This document shows positions 22,642 through 33,107 of a stretch of DNA of 64,000 bases, piece by piece. Origin of the DNA: Yamagishiella unicocca. Lineage: Eukaryota > Chlorophyta > Chlorophyceae > Chlamydomonadales > Volvocaceae. The notes beneath the pieces were generated by a model that saw only the letters and a list, made by a program, of their open reading frames with translations, searched no databases and had not been told where the DNA came from. The stretch's first letter is position 1. Every line of letters begins with the position of its first letter. The DNA lies in assembly GCA_003116995.1 (NCBI GenBank), contig BDSL01000102.1, forward strand, positions 62,001-126,000. The letters run 5' to 3'. The position numbers and the translations under genes were made by a program.

Positions 22642-25044
22642 ATGTATGGATGTCTGCTGAAGGAGAACGACCCTTGCAACTTCCCGCGCCAAGTCGGTCC
22701 CGATGTCCCAACCGCTCGCAACAAATTTTATCAACTTCGCAAAGTTACCGGTATGCACTTTACATCAAGCACTCAAAAGCACTTTTGCAGTAGACATTGG
22801 AAGCACGAAGGAATTCACCGTTGCAGCTCACGCGCAAGGGTTCATGGTCCGCAGGTACGCAAGCACAGCATGATTGGACTCAAGTGGGATATGATTTTTA
22901 GCCATTGTTATTTTTTCCAGGGATGCTTATGAGGCCGACGGGCCGTCGGGGCCGGGCGGCGCGTTCAATCTTATGCGCCTGGTCGGTCACTCACGCCATG
23001 TGTCGTCTGGGTTTGTTGGATTCGCGATCAAGACTGTCTCCGTCTCAGCCTGTTCCTCGATTGTATTCGGGCTGACCTCTTACATGGTGCTTTCCAAGGA
23101 AATTGGTCCAGTGCTGCCCTTCCTGGTACGTCTGTCCACCCTGTTGGCCGTGTGAGCGGTGGCTGTTCTCTGGTGGCGCTGGGTGTTGGGCGAGGGGGGG
23201 GATAAGTAGGTACCCGTGGACTGTTGGGAATGAGGGGGGAAGGAGCAAGGCCAGAAGGGATTTAGCCAGCTGGCGGTGGCTCTCCGAGCGGTTTGCGAAT
23301 ACCAGTGCTTCTGCAGCAGGACATAGGCGCGTGTGCTGCTTGCGGCGGCGTCACAAACGAGGGGCTGGTGCTACTGCCGCCTGCTACTGCCGCCTGCTAC
23401 GCCTCACACCACTGGTGCTACTGCCGCCTGCTACGCCTCACGCCACCGGCGCTGCAAGTGCCAATGCCAGTGCCCCCGTGATGCGCCTCCTGGTGAAGCC
23501 CTTTGCGTGGCGCCTTCGCATCGCTGCCTTGTCGTTGCTGATCCGTGCAGGGCGGGGCCGCATTCGGCTTCGTGGGCGGCCTGGTGCACCGCTACCGGAA
23601 CGACGCGGACGAGGTGGGCCGGCGGGGGAAAGGGAGGGGTGGCGAGGTGGGCGGTGGTTACAAAAAGAACCCATGGTCGGGGGGAGAGGGAGGTGGGGCG
23701 AGGGGCTCAATTGAGCGCTGCCGGCTTTCCGGACGCAACATGGCGTCGAGGAATAGGTTGCCGCGGGGGCAAGGCATGTCAGCTCCGAAGAACAGCTCGT
23801 GCTGTATGTCTTGTGCTCATCGAAACAATACAGCAGCAGGCTAACGACTTGGCATGTTCGGTTGGTCGCTTCTTCGGGGCGGGCAGCGCTGGATCTGCGA
23901 GCACGTAACTCGCAGCTCAGCTGCCTCGCGGGTACGGCGGGATCGCCACGGAACTCGTCAGCGCAGTCCGAATGGCGCACTGGTGCGAAAGGGGGGAGGG
24001 TGGCCGCGGTCGCGAGCAGTACCGCGCGCCCTCCTCGTCTCATTGCCTAGCGGCCCCCGGTGCAACATGCTGGGGGCCATCACCGGTGGCGACGACGCCC
24101 CCGCGCTTCCCCTCGAGGTGCTTCCTCCTGTACGGCAGTTCCTCCCTACGACTCGACCTCTGTCCCCTGACACTAGCCGGAGCCCCTCCTGCCCTCCAGG
24201 CCCAACACATGTTAGCACGCTACCCCAAAATCATGGAGCACCATGTCGCACAGGTGGGGGTGGGGATGGGTGGCGAGGAGACCCGGTTACACAGGTGGGG
24301 GGAGGGGGCGAGGAGACCCGGGACCCGGCACGCAACGCACCGGCGTGTATGTGCCTTGTGACCGACCCCGGAAAGGGGGGCGACCTGACGACACATGGGC
24401 GCAGCATCGGCTCCAATACATCCCAAGTCCCCGCTCCCACCCCCCGGTTCCCTATGTCGTGTGACCGGGTCTTCTCGCCCCCACTCGCTCGCAGATGGAC
24501 CCCACAGAGCTGCGGCACACCACGTTCTCGCAGTGGCTTGAGGGGGCGCCCTCCAGCCTCCGCAAGCAGGGGCTGCTGATCGCGGCCCTGTATAGCGCCT
24601 CGGACACGCTCACCAAGCTGCAGGTGGGCGCCTGGGGAGCGGCGCGTGGTGGGTGGGAAGGGGGGGAGGAAATAACCTTGGAGGGGAACTGGCATGGAAG
24701 GGTATGGCTGGCGAGGAGGTATCGTCGGAGTGATGGTGAGGCCGGGCTGGAGCTTGACAGCGGGCAGCGCCTGGGTCCGTGCGGCACAAGTGTTGGGGGG
24801 GCTGAGGCTGGGGCTGGGGCTGGGGGCTGGGGCTGGGGCTGGGGCTGGGGCTGGGGCTGGGGCTGGGGCTGGGCTTCCAGGGAGCCAAGCAACGACCATG
24901 GTGTGAGGCCCCAGCTCTCTCCCTGGGCTTGTTCGCCACTAACGTGAGCGTCATGATGCTGTTGGCGGCGCCCGTCACCAGGAGGAGGAGGAGGAGCGCA
25001 TCCTGGACGAGCACTACCGTGGGGGTGCGGCGGCCGCAGAGTGA
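22642..25044 (+). CDS. Small two-helix membrane protein, family not recognised
   Basis: Seven exons join in phase: 22642-22750, 22791-22854, 22921-23125, 23551-23613, 24200-24253, 24495-24623 and 24982-25044 (stop TGA), 228 residues. The N-terminal third is soluble and charged (MYGCLLKENDPCNFPRQ). Two hydrophobic, Ser/Gly-containing stretches follow. The first (FAIKTVSVSACSSIVFGLTS) is in exon 3. The second runs across the exon 3-4 junction (IGPVLPFLGGAAFGFVGGLV) and ends at HRYRND, a positive-inside type flank. The C-terminal part is helical and charged (RYPKIMEHHVAQ, TTFSQWLEGAPSSLRKQG, DTLTKLQEEEERILDEHY). The Gly-rich second helix recalls Tim17/22/23- or PMP22-like inner-membrane hairpins, but I do not see the PRAT signature, so no family is claimed. 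Every splice junction fits, so the gene itself is well supported. Mitochondrial or plastid membrane location is a guess. Confidence 0.7.
24797..24874. repeat. (GGGGCT)n hexanucleotide repeat
   Basis: About 12 nearly perfect GGGGCT units lie on the + strand in the last intron of the small membrane-protein gene. Runs of four G every six bases can form G-quadruplexes on the coding strand and in the pre-mRNA. Confidence 0.9.
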
Positions 25045-25963
25045 CGCGACGCGATGCAGGCAGATTGGCGCGATGCAGGCAGTGTGCGCAGGCCGCTACC
25101 CGGAGCCAAATGGGGGTTCATGGGGCCCGAATGGGGGCGGTGCGGAAGCTCTGCACGTCCCGGTGCTCCCGCAGTTCCTTGCTGGAGGGAGGAACAGGCG
25201 GCCGGTCCTAAGTGGTTGACTTGACGCGCATTGACTGGGGCAGATCGTGCCATAAATGTGTTTGGAGCCGCAAGCCACTTTGTCGTGGCATACGCAGGAC
25301 TATTTGATGGCGTCAACTTTCAGCACCGTTGCCATGGTTTGCAGTTTGCTTGCGTGCATACACGCGAATACTCGCGGCGTGTATTTGCGCGCTGGGCCTT
25401 TCCCGGACGCTCGCTCAAGAGATGGACGGTGCGCCGCGCCTGGCCTGGCTGGAGGTTCCCTAGCGATGCGTCTTCGATGGGAAGGAAAGACATGGAGGAA
25501 GCGGACTGATAGAGAATCCCGAACCCTCCTGGGCGCGTGTGCAGTCGCAAAATGCAACTACCCGGTACTCGGTAGGTGTTGCGTGTGGTATCCGGCTAGT
25601 TATGCTGCCTTTTGCGTGGCCTACGACCTCACTGTCTATTTATCCCTGGGGAATTGGCGTGAACACGAAAAGAATTGGAAAATCGACTTGGAATTATTGC
25701 CGCGCCATGTTAAAAATGTGTAGACCGTTAGTCGTTGTCGCTCCGGAAGACATTGTTGCAAAGGCTCTTTTTTTCGCTATGTGAAATGCTAGCAAGCAAC
25801 GAATGTCGTGCAGTGATTGATTGCAGTTAACCATGCGCGTACCGATTGAGCAAAGGAGCTTGAGGATTGCTGTCAGCTTTTGAGGTTCCGTGCAAAGCAT
25901 GGCATACGTCGCTGTCCTTAACAAACATTTCCTATTTTCATTATTATTGTAGGCCCTGCGGCC
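25045..25963. other. Intergenic region between two co-directional genes
   Basis: Contains the 3' UTR of the upstream gene and the promoter of the CoA-binding gene. A TTATTATTGTAG string at 25941-25952 resembles a 3' splice site and could end a 5'-UTR intron just before the start codon at 25964. A + strand ORF at 25256-25723 has no recognisable features. Confidence 0.4.
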
Positions 25964-26625
25964 ATGCCATGCGCATCTTTCAACGCGTTTCGAAAGCTGA
26001 ACTCGTCGGCCACCACCACGGCAGCGAGGTCACTGTGTAATTACCAGCGCATAACACCCAGGCTACGCAGCATGACGACATCTCGCGCTGCGGCAGGTGA
26101 TTGGACCCAGAACCTGGTCACGAACAATGGGGATGCCACTGCCCTGGCCTCCACGTTCAAGACCGTTGCCGTGTTGGGGATCAAAACTGAGCGCCAAGCG
26201 GAACAACCGGCATTCTATGTACCTCAGTATTTGGCCAGCTCGGGAGTACAGGTAAAGCCAAGAAGTCGACTTTGTGACTCCTGCCAACCCTGCTTGGAGC
26301 CGCGCGTGAAGTTGCGCATTGGTTTATTCAGGTTATTCCGGTGCCAGTCTTCTATCCAGATGTGACGGAGATTTTGGGGCGACCCGTGTTCAGGTCCGTC
26401 GCCGAGGCCGCACAGCAGGCGGGCCCGGTGGACTGCGTGAACGTGTTTCGGAAGCCCTCAGACGTGCCACAGCATGTCGATGACATCATCGCTGCGGCGC
26501 CCCGATCAGTGTGGCTCCAAAGCGGCATCCGCTGCCCAGAAGCCGAGGAGGCCTGGGCCCGGGCTGGCATCCTCGTCGTCGCGGACAAATGCTTGATGGT
26601 GTTGCATCGCCAGGCAAAGCTCTAG
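25964..26625 (+). CDS. CoA-binding (Rossmann-fold) domain protein, YccU/CoA_binding_2 type
   Basis: Two exons join in phase: 25964-26251 and 26332-26625 (stop TAG), 193 residues. The first about 50 residues are rich in Ser, Thr, Arg and Ala, typical of an organellar targeting peptide. The domain then begins with TFKTVAVLGIKTERQ (strand plus nucleotide-binding loop), PAFYVPQYLASSGVQVIPV, then FYPDVTEILGRPVFRSVAE and DCVNVFRKPSDVPQHV. It finishes with SVWLQSGIRCPEAEEAW and GILVVADKCLMV. These follow the order of PF13380: VxVVGxS, YxVxxYLxxxGYxVxPVNP, ILGxxxYxSL, DxVDVFRxPExVP, VWxQxGVxxxEA, DRCxxxEH. The C-terminal His of the bacterial DRCxKIEH is missing from its usual position. Bacterial members bind CoA in vitro; the cellular role is unknown. 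Confidence 0.88.
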
Positions 26626-28163
26626 AGTTTGGTCGCGGTTTTCGAAGTGGGCATGATGTTGACATGATATCGAGAAATGAACGTAGAGGTCGACCTGTTG
26701 CTTCCGCCGGTACAGAGAGCTAACTGGGGGCATACGCGCCTGCATACGTCAGGCCAGTCCGAGACCTGTCACCAACGATGCCAACTTGCCGCAAGCTATA
26801 ATTGCAAGGTTGGGGCACCTATAATACTGGCCTTGATCACTCACAACGAAAGACAAATAGCGTCGGTAGGAGGAAATCCGTGCTGTGTCGAGCCCAGAGC
26901 TGAGCATTGAGAGCCACCCGGTCGCTGGCAGTTCCGTGCTGACGGCTATAGCTGCTGACCTGTTATCTGCTCGGCAGTGGTTGGAGTCAGGCGGGGAGGG
27001 GTGACGGACCTTAAGGGAACTCCTCCGTCGTTGCGTTCCCCTCACCGTGTTTTGCGCACGTCACTGAGAGCCGCCTTATCAGATGGCGTCGTGGTATTGC
27101 CTTCCGCACTTGAAAGGTCTCAGATTGCCTAGAAACGACACATGGCGAGTCGGAGGATAACACGTCTCTATACTGCGTGTAAGTAAGGCCATAATTAGAC
27201 GTGACCGCCTAGGTTTGGAGCGACAGCATAATTGCTCCACCGAACATCAATATCGTGGCGGAACGCTTTCCACCGATTGGGTACACACTTCATCTGCCGT
27301 ATCCTGCAACGGGGAATTTGTAAAAGACGGCCAGACCCTGTGATGCGTATTCGCAGGACCCCCTTCATAAAACAAAACCTGCCATCCGATACCTGCTGCG
27401 TGTGTAGTTTCATGTGCATTGAGCGAGGTCGGCTCAACAGGGCTAACCTGTTCGTCCCATGAGCCAAAAAAGGAGCAGCAGGATCAAAGCGTCTTGCGGC
27501 TTTTATTACAGTCTTTCGGCCAGAACAGAAAGGTGGGGGGAAAAGGTCGCCGAGGCTTATACTAGCGCCGTCCGGCATCTTAAAACTGTTAAAAGGTTGT
27601 GTGCGTTGGCTACGTACTGCGGACGACTGGAGGCGCGTGGACCTTCGACGTAACGTATCGGAGCCCTCAGTGTGAGGTGCCTCATAAAATCACATCAGCC
27701 ATCATTCCGTCGTTGTCTTCTGCTTGTGTATTCCTTGGGTATGGGAGTACATGAATAACGATAAAGGTTGGTGATGTGAGTCGTAAGTCTGACGAACTAC
27801 CGTACCGGTATACGAACGAAACCCAAACATGACAACTTGTATGCTTGTGTATTACTTGGTACTGGAGTATGGATAACCATGAAGTTCGTAATGTGAGCCG
27901 TAAGTCGGGCAAACTATACGAACGCCAACCAGACATGACGACCAAGCCAAGCAGGGCAACGCCAAGTGTTTAAGTACATTATCAAGGCAAGATTACATAG
28001 TTGGTTAATCCCACCAAGCTTCCAACCTTACCGTAACGATCGTAGACAATCATTTTGACACGCACTTAACTTTGCCTGGAAAGGATATTTTTTTCACATT
28101 GTGGAGGCTTCATACGTAATAATGGCACATTCTATTGCGGCTCAGTAGGCTTCAGAGACAGAT
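26626..28163. other. Intergenic region, low coding content
   Basis: Contains the 3' UTR of the CoA-binding gene; a TGTAA word at about 27317 is one possible poly(A) signal. GC content drops well below the genic level, especially after 27650. A two-copy imperfect repeat lies at 27720-27955. No exon was recognised. Confidence 0.45.
27720..27955. repeat. Imperfect direct repeat, two copies of about 120 bp
   Basis: The two blocks begin at about 27722 and 27842 with TGCTTGTGTATT. They share GGTA(T/C)(T/G)GGAGTA, GATGTGAG/AATGTGAG, CCGTAAGTC/TCGTAAGTC, GCAAACTA/ACGAACTA, TACGAACG and AACATGAC/GACATGAC. Substitutions and small gaps separate the copies. It is non-coding and may be a relic of a non-autonomous element. 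Confidence 0.7.
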
Positions 28164-31100
28164 ATGTTGTTGATACGGCGTCCTACTATCCTTGTATGCG
28201 TGTTACTACTGGTGACACCACAGCGCTCAATAGGGGTTCCAAGGGAATGGTATGGTAGTGCGCTCGCGGCTACCTGCGTCGCGCATCCCACAACTCCCAT
28301 ATCGCCGCACAGTGGTCCGCGGACTGACAGGTAACTTGGTATTGGGCACGTGCCTGTACGTCCAGCGGTCCAGCGGCGTTGGCTCACATGCTCTTGACAT
28401 ACAACCTGCCTCCCCAACCAGCGGCATAACCTTTGTCTTCGCCGACAACACCAATAAAGCGCTGGGCAACTTGCTCTGCCCTGGCATCACGCACAAGGTC
28501 ACGGTGGGTGGTGGGTGGTGGGTTGCAAGTGGTGGGTGGTGGATGGTATGCCTCGCATCTGGATGGGGTCTGCAAGGGGGGGCAGGTGGGAGCGCGCGCG
28601 GGCGGCACGCAACCACGACCAACCCGTCATGCGCCTCGTACGCCGCGTGTATGTGCTGCAGGTGTCGTTCGGTGCTTCCTCCCGCCTGGCGCTGCTGACC
28701 GCTGACCCGCAGCTGGTCACCTTCTCATTACCTTCACCTACAAGCGGATGGTGAGGAGTACCCGGATGGTATTCGCACAGTGCGGTGAGGGCGGTATGGG
28801 GCCAAGGCAGGTTGCTTGCACTGATGACAGAGAGTGCTGCTGCGCGGCAGCCCAGGACGTGGGAGCCTGCTGACCTGCGCTGCAGCTGCCACGTACTACC
28901 CGTCCGAATGAGCAGCCAATCCGCTTAGCTTTCTCTTCTACCCTTCCTGACCCTTCCCTGCACCGCCGCCCCAGCCCCAACCGAGTGGACCTGGGAGGGT
29001 CCATGAGGAGCAGCTTCACCGCCACATTCAGCGTGCCGTGCAGCGCTGCGGGTGGGTACGCTAGTGCATGATGGATGGGAGCGGATGGGGGGTGATGTTT
29101 GTCAGGAAGGGGGCTGTTAGCCTCCTTTGTTGTGCTTATTTGACATCTTGTCAGGGTAGAAACGGTGGCAGTGCTCCGCCCTCATCGTTACCTTTTGTGT
29201 TGGCGGCTTGGCTCCCGTTTGGATGTCCCCTTTCACCTGACACAAGTTTGTCAATTACCCGCTGGACCAGCGGGGCAGTTGACAGACGGAGGCTGTGCCG
29301 TATACCAGTGCCGCCCGTGATGTGCGGTGGCCCTACACTCTGGTGCACGTCCTGCCACTGCCCCCTGCAAGCTGTCCCTTCTTCCCCGCTCACCCGCATG
29401 CCCCGCAGGCAGCAGCATCCTGTTCAAAGTGACATCAGCAGGGGGAGACCGGCAGTGGAAGCAGAACGCACAGAGCGTCATGGTGGCGGGCATGTCTTCG
29501 GATGCGCTGGTGGCCGGGGGAGTGTGCTCGGCATCAGCGGCGGCATGTGAGTGACGGCGGCGGCTGGGCCAGGAGGTCGAGCAGGCGACGAAGGCGGGGC
29601 TCGAAACGTGGCGATACGTCAGTCGGGCGGGCTGGAAGGTTGGATTTGTTGTTGGCAAGACCGCTGCACATATGTGCTCCCGGTGCGATAGCAACGGGAA
29701 CCAGGGACGGCAGCCGGGCTGCTGTAGCCAGGGGTTTAGGGTTCCGAGCCGTTACTGCAGCTGCTTCCCTGCCACTGGCAGCACGTGCTCCTCCTGGACC
29801 CTCGTTACCGTTGGGGCCTGCCAGAACTAAACCCTGAACCCTACCGGCGTGACTCCCGGCCTGCCTGCATAACGTACGTATTCAGGTAGCGATCCAAGCT
29901 CGGCAATCGATGAGTCGAGCCCTCCCCCGAGCAGCTCGGTGCAGGCTGCGTCGGGGGGAGGCCAGGCAGCATCACCTCCACCCCCGCCCCTACCCCCACC
30001 GCCTCCTCCGGCCTCGGCCCCCGGAGCCAGAACCTGCACCCCCAGCACCTTGGGCTACGACTGCATGGCGCAGAAGGTGATGAGTGGACGGGAGGAGGGA
30101 GGATGCGGCGGTCGGTGACGAGGGCAAGCGCGCAGGGCGGGGTTGGGTGAGCCGGTGGGGCCGCTGAGTCAAGCCCCTCGATCACTGACTGTTCCGAGCC
30201 GCATCCCACTTGTACCTTGGTGTCATCCCACTTGTACCTTGGTGTCATCCCACTTGTACCTTGGTGTCATCCCACTTGTACCTTGGTGTCATCCCTGTGC
30301 AGGACAAGTTGACGCTCCACTGGACCCTCAACACCACCACAGCGCCCTCCAACCCCTGCACGCCCACTGTGCGAACAGTCCTCCAGGTGGGTGCGAGCCC
30401 TTGGGGCGAGCTGACGTCTCTTGCTTGGATGCGCCCATTCCTACAGTCCTGGTCCTGATTGCTGCTCGCTGCGGTCAGCTCAGGACCACCATTTCCTTGT
30501 TCCGTGCTCCCGGCCTAAACAACATAGCGGCCCCGGCGCTGGCCAGTCCCAGCCGCATCGCCCGTAATTGCCCTGCTGCAATTCCATCCTATGTACGCCT
30601 CCCACGGGAATGAATTCAGGCCGGAGGCGTCGAACGGTACGGCACTCTGCACATGGCTGTGCAGGCGACAGCGCAAGGTCGGTGACCTGTCAGGAGTGGT
30701 GCTGGGATGGGGAAGGAAGCGTTACGCTGACCGCCTACCGCTATGTGTCGGCTAGACATGTAGCCCATCGGCATACCGCCTTGCTTGTGTCGCCACACAC
30801 ACCACCGTTTCACGCCATTTTACGTCCCAACCCCCCACCCCACCCCAGGTTACGTGTCCCTGGGCTTCAACTCGAACCCTGACGCCATGTACCCCAGTGA
30901 CATCATCCTGGGCTGGGGTGGGGGCAGCGGATCATCCTTCATCAGCACCTTCCACGTCACGGTACGACAAGACAAGCCGCGGGGGCCGAGCAATGGGTAC
31001 GCCGTTGTAGCCTGATCCTCTCTCAATCCAACTGCCCAACCTGCCAATACAGGGTAAGGACCTGGGCCTGGAGGATGTGTATCCACCAGCGGGCAATGAG

Positions 31101-33107
31101 TCATGGGCGTACGACCGCGGTGTGACGCGAGATGCGATCAGCGGGGTGACCACCATCTGCTTCAGCCGCCGCCTGCTGGACGAGCGGGCCAAGGCCTCTC
31201 CTGACCTGCGGGCCTATACCGGGCCAGGGGCAGGCCAGCAGCAGGCGGTGGGCGGCCGCCGGCGGCTGGCGCAGGATTCCACAGGTATGGGAGCCGCAGC
31301 TGTGGCAGGTATTAGGGTTGTGATGTCCAAGTTGCTGGGGATGTAGCTAGCAAGTTACTGAAAGGCGGCTAGGTAAGGCATGCCGCTTCGACTGGCCCTT
31401 GATGCCGGGTACCTCCTTCACTTGGGTCCCTTTCAGGCGGAGGTCAGCTGGGCCTTATCTGGGCAATCAGCGACCAGGCGGGCCTGGTGCAGCATCGGTC
31501 CAGAGACGTGGGCGGGTTTTGGCTGGACGTGTCAGCCGGCGAAACGGGGGATGCTGGCGGTGAGGACAGGCAGTACTGGATCAACGTGCACGGGGCGCTG
31601 ATGGCGGTGGCGTGGGGTCTGCTGCTGCCGCTGGGCACCTTGTTCCCTGCACACCGGTGAGGAGGGCGGGGTGGGCAGGGGACTCCAGGGGGGGGCGCAG
31701 CAGCGGCTCTGGTCGCGTTTGCGGCCCCATGTGGCTTCTAGGGGCCAGCTAAAGGCACAGCAGGGGCAACCTCCTTAAGCAACTGGGGCGGGGTGGATTA
31801 CCGACTTTCAGGGAATGCCTGGCATCTTCGTGGAGCCTGCGCCCCTTATCCCTTCCACCCTCGGCCCCGCTGCCCTGACCTCCCCTCCAGATGGGTTCTG
31901 GGGGATCGCAAGTTCGGCAGCAAGCACGTGTGGTTCCTGGCGCACCTGGTGTGCCAGTGGTCCGGTGTGGCGCTGTTCGTGGCGGGCTTCGTGGTCGCGT
32001 ACGTCAAGTTCGAGGACGGCGGCGAGCTGGCTGGGGGCGACGTGGGTGAGGCGCACCGGAACATCGGCGTTGCGGTCATGGCGGCGGCCGGGGCGCAGGT
32101 AGGGGCGGAGGGGGCAGGGGACAGGGTCCAGAGTAGGGCTGGTAATGTCGATGGGGGGGACAAGGGCTTCATGTGTGCTGTGGGCTCAGGGTGGCAATCT
32201 GTGTTTGAGGCTCAGGTCGTAGGTTTGAGGTAGTGCTGGCGGTACGCACAGGGGTGAGTGATTGTACCGAAACTGAGCGGTGATAGGGAGGGCGACATCC
32301 GACGTGCATGCTCTCCTTCAGGCGCCTTGTCATCCGCCGATCGCACCGACCTCCACACACCTTTTCCGCCCCCGCCACTCGGGGGGCGTCGGCCCCGCTC
32401 CAACCCCGACCACCACGTCACCCCCTGCAGGTGCTCCTGGCTTTCGCCCGCCCCACCCCCGACCACCCCCGGCGCAACTTGTGGAACCTGCTTCACCACA
32501 ACCTGGGCCGCTGCGCTGTGCTGCTGGCCTGGGCCAATGTGTACATCGGCATCTACGTCTACCACGGCAGCCAGTGGGGGGCCAGCTACGTGGAGTGGAT
32601 CACACCCATCGCAATAGTCATGGGGCTGATGGTGAGGGGAATATATGGGAATTACCGTTATGGGACATCGGAGGGGCCAGTAGCTCGTTCGCACGCAGCT
32701 AGCTGGCGAGGGCTGATGAGAGCGCGCCTGGCCCTGGCCGCGAAAGTTGTCTAGGTGATGGACGCTTCCTGAATGGAGCTCTGCCTGCCGGCCGGCCCGC
32801 CGGCCTGCCGGCCCGCCGGCACCGGCCGGTCAGCCAGCCCTACCCTTGATAAAAATCAACAAGAAAAGAGGTCACACGATAGTTTGACTCAAGAATTGCG
32901 AAATAACTTTAGGGCCGGCAAGCCGGCTGGCCCTGCTGCGCAGGGGAGGGTCTACCTCCACCCACCTGATCTCCCTCCTCCTTCCCTCATCAGGTGCTCA
33001 TTGACGTGGCTTTAAGGTTGGCCGCGCCCGCCGCAAGAAAGACGGTGTCTCCATTACCTCCATATAACTCGGAGCTTCCAGGTCAAAATCGGCACGCCCA
33101 ATACTGA
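28164..33107 (+). CDS. Gene A: Reeler-like / single DOMON / cytochrome b561 protein (FRRS1/CYBDOM type)
   Basis: Fourteen exons join in phase, from 28164-28330 (signal peptide) to 32994-33107 (stop TGA), 657 residues. The signal peptide has hydrophobic core ILVCVLLLVT. Residues about 56-185 contain FADNTNKAL, CPGITHKVTVSFGASSRLAL and LFKVTSAGGDRQWKQ, which resemble a Reeler domain. A Pro-rich linker (exon 29886-30076) leads to the DOMON domain (about 240-410): DKLTLHWTLN, LHMAVQAT, GYVSLGFNS, DIILGW, STFHVT. The Met in LHMAV and the His in FHVT are the likely axial heme ligands. The b561 part (about 455-640) keeps four His: VHGALM, LAHLVCQ, EAHRNIG and LLHHNLG. Such CYBDOM proteins pass electrons across a membrane, usually from cytosolic ascorbate to extracytoplasmic acceptors such as ferric iron or monodehydroascorbate; the substrate here is not known. 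The C-terminal tail (about 25 residues) differs from gene C. Confidence 0.88.
30203..30294. repeat. 22-bp intronic tandem repeat, 4 copies
   Basis: Four perfect units of ATCCCACTTGTACCTTGGTG plus TC lie directly before the acceptor of the first core DOMON exon of gene A (exon 30303-30386). The homologous intron of gene C (44723-44882) has just one unit. Confidence 0.95.
32780..32940. repeat. GCCGGC-rich palindromic flanks around an AT-rich core, possible small insertion
   Basis: A run of overlapping GCCGGC palindromes at about 32789-32830, followed by GTCAGCCAGCCCTA, faces a partly inverted counterpart GGCCGGCAAGCCGGCTGGCC at about 32913-32932. Between them lies about 70 bp of AT-rich DNA. 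This is in the last intron of gene A and absent from the matching intron of gene C. A MITE-like insertion is one reading; target-site duplications were not identified. Confidence 0.4.
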
